Shown: positions 1 to 6,350 of the stretch, one piece after another
Numbering within the stretch: position 1 is the stretch's first letter
How the letters are laid out: each line of letters begins with the position of its first letter
Origin: Clostridia bacterium
GTDB lineage: Bacteria; Bacillota; Clostridia; Oscillospirales; Acutalibacteraceae
Direction of reading: 5' to 3'
DNA: 10,893 bases
Assembly: GCA_900769775.1 (NCBI GenBank)
Contig: CAAGHT010000158.1
Location: 1-10,893 of the forward strand
Translations under genes and position numbers: made by a program
The notes under the pieces: generated by a model
What the model saw: the letters and a program-made list of their open reading frames with translations, nothing else
Database searches by the model: none
What the model was told of the DNA's origin: nothing

Positions 1-712
1 CGACCCCTCCCGTCAGTCGGCAACCGACCTTATGACACTAAGTGGATATGTTGATGTACTCATTCCGCGTGGCGGTGCAGGACTGATAAGAGCGGCAGTT
101 GAAAACTCGACCGTTCCCGTAATTGAGACCGGCACCGGCAACTGCCACGCCTTTGTGGATGAGAGTGCCGATTTAGAAATGGCTAAAAACATTATCTTTA
201 ACGGCAAGGTGCAGCGTCCCAGCGTTTGCAACGCGCTTGAAAGTCTGCTCGTTCACGAGAGCATTGCAAATACTGCTCTCCCTCTTATTTGTGATAAGCT
301 TCGCGAAGAGGGCGGTGTAGAGATTGTAGGCTGTGAAAAAGCCTGTGCTATTCTCCCCTATGTGACATCTGCAAGCGAAGATGATTTTGCAAGAGAATTT
401 TTAGATTATAAAATCTCGGTAAAGGTAGTTAAGGATATAAATGAAGCCGTTCTGCATATTGCCAAGTATTCAACCCACCATAGTGAGGTTATAATAACTA
501 AAAATGCAGATAATGCCGACTATTTTAAGCGTGCGGTAGATTCTGCGGCAGTATATGTCAACGCTTCAACCCGTTTTACCGACGGCGGAGAATTTGGACT
601 TGGTGCAGAAATCGGTATCTCTACCCAAAAGCTTCACGCCCGCGGTCCTATGGGACTTTCGGAGCTGACCTCTTACAAATATATAATTGACGGCGACGGC
701 CAGATTAGATAA
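1..712 (+). CDS. proA: Gamma-glutamyl phosphate reductase (ProA), 5'-truncated by the window edge
   Basis: This enzyme reduces gamma-glutamyl phosphate to glutamate-5-semialdehyde with NADPH in the cytoplasm, the second step of proline synthesis. The reading frame is open from base 2, before the first ATG at 32, and the upstream codons (DPSRQSATDL) match the family, so the true start lies outside the window. About 236 of the usual ~415 residues are present. The catalytic cysteine sits in the RPSVCNALESLLVH segment (Cys codon 227-229). Other ProA hallmarks are DVLIPRGGAGLI, ETGTGNCH, the STHHSE segment and the C-terminal FGLGAEIGISTQKLHARGPMGL. The gene ends with TAA 25 bases before asnB with no terminator between, so the two may be co-transcribed. 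proB would be expected upstream but is not visible. The family call is very secure. Confidence 0.96.
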   Translation, partial: DPSRQSATDLMTLSGYVDVLIPRGGAGLIRAAVENSTVPVIETGTGNCHAFVDESADLEMAKNIIFNGKVQRPSVCNALESLLVHESIANTALPLICDKLREEGGVEIVGCEKACAILPYVTSASEDDFAREFLDYKISVKVVKDINEAVLHIAKYSTHHSEVIITKNADNADYFKRAVDSAAVYVNASTRFTDGGEFGLGAEIGISTQKLHARGPMGLSELTSYKYIIDGDGQIR

Positions 713-737
713 AAATAAATTTTAGGAGATAAATTCA

Positions 738-2558
738 ATGTGCGGATTTGTCGGATTTACAAACAGAATAAAGGATGACGGCACCGTTCTCCACGAGATG
801 ATGAACAAGATTATCCACAGAGGCCCCGACTCTGAGGGTATGTATGTCGGAGACTCGGCTTGTCTCGGCTTTAGAAGACTCTCCATTATCGACCTTGAGG
901 GTGGCACACAGCCGATGTATAACGAGGACGGCAGTCTTGTTATAACCTTTAACGGCGAGATTTATAACTTTTTAGAGCTTCGCGAGGAGCTGGTTGCGGC
1001 AGGTCACGATTTTAAGACCCGAAGCGACACAGAGGTTCTCGTTCACGGCTTTGAGGAGTGGGGCGAGGAGCTGCCGAAGCGTCTTCGCGGAATGTATGCC
1101 TTTGTTATTCATAATATAAAGGACGGCTCACTTTTCGGTTGCCGTGACATTTTCGGAATCAAGCCCTTCTACTATGCAAATATGAACGGCTCGTTTATCT
1201 TCGGCTCGGAGATAAAGGGCTTTTTACCTCATCCCGATTTTAAAAAGCAAATGAATGAGGAGGCTCTTGCTCATTATCTTTCCTTCCAGTATTCGGCAGT
1301 TGAAGAGACCTTCTTTAAAAATGTTTATAAGTTGACACCTGGTCACTATTTCACTTATAAAGACGGAGAAATGAAGATTATCCGCTATTTCCGTCCCGAT
1401 TTTAAGGCAGAAGAAGGCACCTTGGAGGAATGGGCTGAGCTTACGGATAAGGCTGTGCGTGAATCGGTTGCCGCTCACAAGATTGCCGACGTTGAGGTTG
1501 GCTCCTTCTTATCCAGCGGTATAGACTCAAGCTACATTGCAGAGGCAGCTAATGTCGACAAGACCTTTACGGTTGGCTTTAAATCCAAAAATGACCAATA
1601 TAATGAAATAAATTATGCAAAAGATTTTGCAAAAACTATAAATGTAGAAAATATCGCAAAGGAGATTACTCCCGAGGAGTATTGGGAGAATTTCCCGAAA
1701 ATTCAGTATCAGATGGATGAGCCACTTGCCGACCCTGCCGCTATTGCTTTGTATTTTGTATCAAAGCTTGCCGCAGAGCATGTTAAGGTTGTAATGAGTG
1801 GCGAAGGTGCCGATGAGCTTTTCGGCGGATATAGAATTTATCAGGAGCCGATAACTCTGACCGCCTATGATAAGCTTCCCTTCTTTGTTCGCAGAGTTTT
1901 TTCAAAAATTGCATCAATTTTACCCAAAAAGCACGGTATAAACTATATTGTCCGCCGCGGCAAAACCATTGAAGAGCGCTTTATCGGAAATGCTTATATT
2001 TTCTCAAAAAAAGAGAGAAATCGCCTTTTAAAGGTTGCAAAGGATGCCGCAGACCCCACTGTAATCTGCAAAAAGTATTATGATGAGGTAAAGGACTATG
2101 ACACCGTTACCAAGATGCAGTATCTTGACCTTCATATGTGGTTGGTCGGCGATATTCTTTTAAAGGCAGACAAGACAAGTATGGCCAATTCCTTAGAGCT
2201 TCGCGTTCCCTTCCTTGATAAAAAGGTGCTCGAGCTTGCCGAGCGTATTCCTATGAAGCACAGAGTTAACACCAAGACTACAAAGCTTGCTCTTCGCCTT
2301 GCCGCCGAAAAGACTATACCTGAGCGCACCGCCAAAAAGGACAAGCTCGGCTTCCCCGTGCCTATAAGAGTATGGCTAAAGGAAGACGGCTATTACAATA
2401 TAGTAAAAGAAGCCTTCCTCGGCGAAACGGCAAAAAAATATTTCAATACAAAAGAGCTTATTAAGCTTCTTGACCGCCACAAGGCAGGAAAGGAAGATAA
2501 TAGCCGCAAAATCTGGACTGTATATACCTTCCTCGTTTGGCACAAAGAGTTCTTTTAA
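738..2558 (+). CDS. asnB: Asparagine synthase (glutamine-hydrolysing), AsnB
   Basis: This cytoplasmic enzyme makes asparagine from aspartate, ATP and glutamine. The 606-residue length is normal for the family. Residues 1-210 are the class II glutaminase domain. Cys2 directly follows Met1 (MCGFVGF) and becomes the N-terminal nucleophile after Met removal; RGPDSEG (28-34), RRLSIID (46-52) and NGEIYN (72-77) follow. The synthetase domain has the ATP pyrophosphatase loop SSGIDSS (259-265) and SGEGADELFGGY (354-365). The loop has Ser where SGGxDSS enzymes have the first Gly; from memory this variant is common in clostridial AsnB proteins, so I do not read it as inactivating. Start choice: ATG 738 follows AGGAG at 724-728 and must be exact to leave Cys at position 2. 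It sits 25 bases after proA, and a hairpin follows the stop at 2581-2621. Confidence 0.97.
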   Translation: MCGFVGFTNRIKDDGTVLHEMMNKIIHRGPDSEGMYVGDSACLGFRRLSIIDLEGGTQPMYNEDGSLVITFNGEIYNFLELREELVAAGHDFKTRSDTEVLVHGFEEWGEELPKRLRGMYAFVIHNIKDGSLFGCRDIFGIKPFYYANMNGSFIFGSEIKGFLPHPDFKKQMNEEALAHYLSFQYSAVEETFFKNVYKLTPGHYFTYKDGEMKIIRYFRPDFKAEEGTLEEWAELTDKAVRESVAAHKIADVEVGSFLSSGIDSSYIAEAANVDKTFTVGFKSKNDQYNEINYAKDFAKTINVENIAKEITPEEYWENFPKIQYQMDEPLADPAAIALYFVSKLAAEHVKVVMSGEGADELFGGYRIYQEPITLTAYDKLPFFVRRVFSKIASILPKKHGINYIVRRGKTIEERFIGNAYIFSKKERNRLLKVAKDAADPTVICKKYYDEVKDYDTVTKMQYLDLHMWLVGDILLKADKTSMANSLELRVPFLDKKVLELAERIPMKHRVNTKTTKLALRLAAEKTIPERTAKKDKLGFPVPIRVWLKEDGYYNIVKEAFLGETAKKYFNTKELIKLLDRHKAGKEDNSRKIWTVYTFLVWHKEFF

Positions 2559-2580
2559 AAAATAAATTACCAAAAATAAA

Positions 2581-2629
2581 TCCCTCACTATCCGTTAACA
2601 ATAATAACGGAAAGCGAGGGATGATTTTT
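2581..2629 (+). terminator. Terminator-like hairpin after asnB that overlaps the next gene's ribosome site
   Basis: Arms 2581-2597 and 2605-2621 pair at 15 of 17 positions (mismatches 2587/2615 and 2590/2612) around a 7-base loop, ACAATAA. A-rich sequence precedes it, and TGATTTTT follows at 2622-2629, so it resembles an intrinsic terminator for asnB. The GAGGG at 2616-2620, which is the ribosome site for ATG 2630, lies inside the 3' arm and would be paired in any transcript that contains both arms. The element may therefore limit both read-through transcription and translation of the small gene. The pairing is read directly from the sequence; the function is inferred. Confidence 0.7.
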
Positions 2630-2806
2630 ATGGACGCAAAAGGATTTGCGAAGGGTGCTATGACAGGTATGGCAATCGGTGCTGTTGCGGTGACCGCAGG
2701 CAAGATGCTCATGAAGAAAAAGGGTCACAATATGCAGAAGGGCTCTCATCAGGCGGTAAAGGCCGTCGGAGACTTCGTATCAGGCATACAGACCATGATG
2801 AAATAG
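2630..2806 (+). CDS. Small hydrophobic/basic protein, 58 residues, YtxH-like in style
   Basis: I do not recognise a named family. The predicted protein starts MDAKGFAKGAMTG. It has a small-residue-rich hydrophobic stretch at about residues 9-28 that could span or lie on the membrane, then a Lys-rich segment (KKKGHN, 30-34 region), then a probable amphipathic helix (QAVKAVGDFVSGIQTMMK). This layout recalls small YtxH-like proteins of Firmicutes, but that is only a resemblance. The start at 2630 is preferred because GAGGG (2616-2620) is 9 bases upstream. The in-frame ATG at 2621 touches that GAGGG and is too close to it, and extending to 2537 would run into asnB. A strong terminator follows. 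Its placement behind asnB may be incidental. Confidence 0.7.
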   Translation: MDAKGFAKGAMTGMAIGAVAVTAGKMLMKKKGHNMQKGSHQAVKAVGDFVSGIQTMMK

Positions 2807-2812
2807 CACCCG

Positions 2813-2840
2813 AGCCGAGACCGAGAGTCTCGGCTTTTTT
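2813..2840 (+). terminator. Rho-independent terminator after the small gene
   Basis: A perfect 9-bp stem (AGCCGAGAC at 2813-2821 with GTCTCGGCT at 2827-2835) encloses a 5-base loop and runs into six T residues (2835-2840). It begins 6 bases after the small gene's TAG. It closes the asnB/small-gene unit and separates it from the esterase promoter just downstream. Confidence 0.92.
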
Positions 2841-2842
2841 GA

Positions 2843-2871
2843 TTGACAGAAAATTTTCCCTATGGCAAAAT
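2843..2871 (+). promoter_or_regulatory. Candidate sigma-A promoter for the interrupted esterase
   Basis: A perfect -35 box, TTGACA (2843-2848), is spaced 17 bases from CAAAAT (2866-2871), a 4/6 match to the -10 consensus. The weak -10 is supported by an upstream TG (2863-2864) in the extended -10 position. It lies directly after the preceding terminator. Transcription would start near 2878, leaving an approximately 18-base leader that contains GGAGG (2884-2888), 7 bases before ATG 2896. Confidence 0.6.
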
Positions 2872-2895
2872 TAGACCATAAACGGAGGCGATTAA

Positions 2896-3993
2896 ATGAA
2901 AAAATTATCTCTGCTTTTAGCGTTTTTACTCATAATAGGCTGCTTTGCCGGTTGCGGCGATAAAAATAGTGTCTCAAAAGACGATGAAAAGAGCAAGATT
3001 GCCGCTTATCTCCCCACAGACCGACTTTCGGACAAGTAAATTGACTTTATCGGAAGATTTAAAGAAATTGATGGCGGATGGGTGTTTGCCTATTCGGGCT
3101 CAACTATCAGAGCAGGCTTTGTGGGCAGTGAAATTAGCGCTACCTTCGAGCAAATTTTAAAATATCAGAACACCGACTTTTTGGAGATTATAATCGACGG
3201 CACCGAGCACAATACCCTCGAATTATACCCCAATTCAAAGCGCTCTCATCTGCTCGCCTGGGATTTAGAGTACGGCTATCACACTATCGAAATAATTAAG
3301 CGCACCGAGCAGCTTTCTTCAATCGCCTTTTACGGTTTCGATTTTGCAGAGGACTGCTACCCTGCTCCTGCGCCCGCCCGTAAGGATAAACGGATTATGG
3401 TTATCGGCGACTCGATAACCTCGGGCTACGGAATTATGCGAATGAACGGCGACCGAGGCTTTTACTACTCCGAACAGGACGTTCAGAAAACATACGGCTA
3501 TCTGGTCGCACAGAAGTTTAATGCTGAGGCCGATATACTCGGAATTTCAAGTGCCGGCGCATATAAAAACCCTGTGAGCGGCCGCTGGAACACATATGGT
3601 TGCACCGCAATTCCCGAGGCTTATACAATACCCGAGGAGGATATCCCCGATCTTGTAATCATCAATATCGGAACTATCGACAACCACGGAAAAATTGATG
3701 ACCGAGATTATGAAAAGAGCTATGAGTCATTCATAAAGGAAATCAGAGCGACCTTCCCCGATGCCGCTATTCTTTGCACCATTGGCGGCATTACCAACGA
3801 GCCATATCCGATAATCGAAAAGGTTGTTGGCAAGCTGAAAAATAATGGTGATAATAATATCTATTCGTATAAGATAATCGCAAGCCGCGATGATGAAAAC
3901 TGTTGCGGCGGCGACTTCCACCCCAACGCCAACGGACACGCCGCAATGGCAGAGGAGTTAATCTTATTTATTCAAAATAATATTGAGTTTTAA
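2896..3993 (+). pseudogene. CE2-like SGNH/GDSL esterase lipoprotein, interrupted by an in-frame TAA
   Basis: Intact relatives are secreted carbohydrate (acetylxylan-type) esterases with an N-terminal beta-sandwich and a C-terminal SGNH hydrolase domain. ATG 2896 has a good GGAGG site and encodes a lipoprotein signal (MKKLSLLLAFLLIIGC, lipobox Cys16, or alternatively Cys20). In the same frame a TAA at 3037-3039 (codon 48) follows DRLSDK. After it the frame resumes with IDFIGRF and SGSTIRAGFVG, typical CE2 sandwich sequence, and stays open to 3993. The catalytic domain has block I GDSITSGYG (Ser173), a GISSAG segment, and block V DFHPNANGH (Asp340, His342). Block III reads GTID with Ile261 where GTND is usual, so the oxyanion Asn appears lost. 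The next usable start, GTG 3082, lies inside the sandwich domain and has no signal peptide, so a working secreted enzyme is unlikely. A sequencing error at the TAA cannot be excluded. Counting the TAA, the frame is 365 codons long. Confidence 0.8.
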
Positions 3994-4030
3994 AATAAAA
4001 AAGTGGGCTGAAAATCAGTCCACTTTTAAT
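3994..4030. terminator. Bidirectional terminator between the esterase and the HAD phosphatase
   Basis: Arms 4000-4011 and 4015-4026 form a 12-bp stem with one G-T wobble (4007/4019) and a 3-base loop. A-rich sequence lies on the left (3994-4002) and T-rich on the right (4024-4027 and beyond), so it can end transcripts arriving from both sides. The HAD gene's stop codon (4015-4017) is inside the right arm. Confidence 0.82.
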
Positions 4031-4671
4031 ATTTTCATTATTTCCTTTGGTGAGTCGGCAAGGTAAGTCGCACCTGCCGCTTCGAGTTCTTCTCTTGTGC
4101 CGTATCCGTATGTAACACCGATAGAATCCATTGAAAAGGCGTTGGCACCGATTACGTCAAAGGCGGTGTCCCCTATCATAATGCAGTCTTTTTTATCGGG
4201 GTTTCCAACCCTGCCGAGGGCATACTCAATTATGTCGGCTTTTTCAATTCTTGAGCCGTCGAGGAGGGCTCCGGAGATACTGTCGAAATATTCTTTGAAG
4301 CCGAAGCGCTCGGCTATTTTTTCGGCATAAATTTCGGGCTTTGAGGTTGCAAGAATAACCCTTTTGCCCGATTTTTTAAGTGCTTTTAAAAGGTCGAAAA
4401 TGCCGTCGTATATCTCAAGCTCGAAAATTCCGCCTGCGTTATAATACTCACGGTAGTATTCGACCGCTCTAACAACTTCTTCGTGAGAAAAGCCGTAATA
4501 CTTTTCAAAGGAAGCATAGAGCGGAGGTCCTACAAAACGGCGTAGCTTTTCATAATCGGTTTCTTCTATCCCAAACTTTTTAAGGGAGTATTTTACCGAA
4601 TTTGTAATACCTCTGCCGCTGTCGGATACAGTGCCGTCAAGGTCGAAAAGCACGGTGGTATAATTCTTCAT
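4015..4671 (-). CDS. HAD-superfamily hydrolase, phosphoglycolate phosphatase-like
   Basis: This is a soluble Mg-dependent phosphatase of the Gph/PpaX-like group (218 residues, normal length). Motif I is DLDGT, with nucleophile Asp10 and acid/base Asp12. An alpha-helical cap occupies about residues 15-85. Motif II is in ILATSKP (Thr109 or Ser110), motif III is Lys144, and motif IV is GDTAFD (Asp168, Asp172). All catalytic residues are present, so it should be active. The substrate could be phosphoglycolate, a nucleotide or another small phosphate ester, and the sequence alone does not decide. Its ATG (4669-4671) overlaps the flippase stop as ATGA, a 4-base overlap that suggests translational coupling. 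It is the last gene of the minus-strand operon and ends in a shared bidirectional terminator. Confidence 0.9.
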   Translation of the reverse strand: MKNYTTVLFDLDGTVSDSGRGITNSVKYSLKKFGIEETDYEKLRRFVGPPLYASFEKYYGFSHEEVVRAVEYYREYYNAGGIFELEIYDGIFDLLKALKKSGKRVILATSKPEIYAEKIAERFGFKEYFDSISGALLDGSRIEKADIIEYALGRVGNPDKKDCIMIGDTAFDVIGANAFSMDSIGVTYGYGTREELEAAGATYLADSPKEIMKILKVD

Positions 4672-6317
4672 CGGAGAAGTCCCACCCTTTCGAGCAGCTT
4701 TGCTATTTTTTCGCCCTTCGGGAATTCCAAAACATCCTCTTTTTTAAAGGTTTTAAAAAGGAAGAGTGCGGCGGCATAAACCACTACACCAACAAGGACT
4801 GAAGCAATGGTTGATGCCGTATTGCCTGCGATTTTTGAGAGAAGCATATATGCTCCCCATACCGCGCCGCTCATAACGAGAGCCGACAGAGCAGGCTTTA
4901 AGAAGGACTGCTTATAGTCTATTTTTATGGTTATCGTTTTGAAAACAACTACCGTTTCTATAAGGAATACTACCGTCTGATAGGTTATGGTGCTGATTAC
5001 CGCGCCATAGATATTAAGCGACGGAATACTTATAAGCAAAATGTTCAGCACAAGCTTTACAACAGCGCCGATACCGAGTGCTATAGCCGGAACCTTAAGC
5101 TTTCCTGCGCCATAAAGCACACCGTTTAAAATATAAGTGAGGGTGCAAAGGGGCAGAGTGAGTACAAGAAGCTGAAGAATGAGCGCTCCCTCTGGGGCCG
5201 ACGGATAGAGCATACGGAGAATCGGGTCGGCAAGAACAACGAGACCGCCCATGCAGGGGCAGATAACAATAGAGCTTAAAAATACCGAGGATGCTATCTT
5301 TCGGTTAGCCGCTTCGGTATCTCCCTTGGCAAATGCGGCAGACACAACGGGCACCATTGCGGCATAGAGAGTTGAAGAAACCGCCATTGGCAGATGGGTT
5401 ACCGTTTCTGCCTTTTGAAGTATTCCATAAAGCCTCATAGCCGTTTCCTCAAGGACTATGGGGTCGGCTATTTCGGATGAAAATACCTTTTGAATACAGC
5501 GGCTGACCGTTACGGTATCAATAGCAGAATTTGCCGTTGAGATAAGGGAGCTTATGCTGAAAGGAATTGAAACTGCAAGGATAACCCAAACGAGCTTTTT
5601 GGCAGGAATGCCCTCTGTGGGCGCTGTTTGTGCATCACATAATTCTTTTATATCCTTTCTGCGGCTTCTGTAATAAATAATAAGATAAAATACTGCGATA
5701 AGGCAAGCAAGTGTTGTTGAAAGGTTGCCTGCCGCCGCCATAACTGCTGTGTCTTGTCCTACACAGGCATAAACAAAGCCGACTGATAAAAGGCAGTTGA
5801 AAAACTGCTCAATTACCTGCGAGGTGCTGTTCGCCTTCATACTGCCCATACCCGCAAAATATCCGCGAAGCACGGCAGAGGCCGAAACAAGCGGCACCGC
5901 AGGAGCAAGCACCATAAGGGTGTATTTTACACCCGATGCTCTCAGTATATCGGTTGCAATAAATTCGGAGCATGCGAAAAGGAGAAGACCGAGCACTGAG
6001 CCGATTGAGGTAAAGAGGGCGAGAGCTACCTTAAACAGCTTCTTTGCGCCGATATAGTCATCCCTCGCAACACGCTCGGAGACCATTTTTGAAAGGACAT
6101 TGGGTATGCCCATAGAGGATATTGCAAGGAGCACCATATATATCTGATAGCCGGTTGAATAATATCCGTTTCCAACGTTGCCGAAGCCCTCGGCATCGAC
6201 TATAAGTATACGGTAAACCAGACCCAGCACCTTAACAAGCACCTGAGCCACCATAAGCATAAGCACATTTTTCAGAAAAGAAGTGTTGTTTTCTTTTTGA
6301 AGGCGTGTCTTAGCCAT
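4668..6317 (-). CDS. MOP-superfamily polysaccharide/lipid-linked flippase (SpoVB/MurJ-like)
   Basis: This is a multi-pass membrane protein of 549 residues, rich in hydrophobic segments throughout and consistent with the 12-14 helices of the MOP superfamily. The N-terminal part (VKVLGLVYRI, 28-37; GNGYYSTGYQIY, 49-60; SSMGIPNVLSKMVSE following) resembles SpoVB and YtgP (MurJ-type) proteins of Firmicutes. These move lipid-linked cell-wall or spore-cortex precursors across the membrane. The length is close to that of Bacillus YtgP (about 544), but I cannot separate a lipid II flippase from a SpoVB-like or polysaccharide exporter by eye. ATG 6315-6317 has an excellent AAGGAGG site at 6324-6330. 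It begins 33 bases after the lepA stop and ends in a 4-base overlap with the HAD gene, so it is probably co-transcribed with both. Confidence 0.88.
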   Translation of the reverse strand: MAKTRLQKENNTSFLKNVLMLMVAQVLVKVLGLVYRILIVDAEGFGNVGNGYYSTGYQIYMVLLAISSMGIPNVLSKMVSERVARDDYIGAKKLFKVALALFTSIGSVLGLLLFACSEFIATDILRASGVKYTLMVLAPAVPLVSASAVLRGYFAGMGSMKANSTSQVIEQFFNCLLSVGFVYACVGQDTAVMAAAGNLSTTLACLIAVFYLIIYYRSRRKDIKELCDAQTAPTEGIPAKKLVWVILAVSIPFSISSLISTANSAIDTVTVSRCIQKVFSSEIADPIVLEETAMRLYGILQKAETVTHLPMAVSSTLYAAMVPVVSAAFAKGDTEAANRKIASSVFLSSIVICPCMGGLVVLADPILRMLYPSAPEGALILQLLVLTLPLCTLTYILNGVLYGAGKLKVPAIALGIGAVVKLVLNILLISIPSLNIYGAVISTITYQTVVFLIETVVVFKTITIKIDYKQSFLKPALSALVMSGAVWGAYMLLSKIAGNTASTIASVLVGVVVYAAALFLFKTFKKEDVLEFPKGEKIAKLLERVGLLR

Positions 6318-6350
6318 GCATATCCTCCTTTCTTTTTGTTTCAGAAAGCC

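Noticed and set aside
1501..1535. Defective ATP loop in AsnB because of Ser in place of the first Gly
   Set aside because: The SSGxDSS form is, to my knowledge, widespread in clostridial AsnB, and the rest of the enzyme is intact.
2470..2501. Promoter inside the end of asnB (TTGACC and GATAAT) for the small gene
   Set aside because: The spacing is about 20 bases and the sequence is constrained coding DNA, so the match is too weak to support.
2537..2629. Longer start for the small protein inside asnB, or ATG at 2621
   Set aside because: The extension overlaps the asnB end and runs through the hairpin. GAGGG is well spaced only for ATG 2630.
3082..3993. Treating the esterase as a separate intact gene starting at GTG 3082
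   Set aside because: This start falls inside the beta-sandwich domain, lacks a proper ribosome site and would remove the signal peptide that is encoded in the same frame upstream of the TAA.
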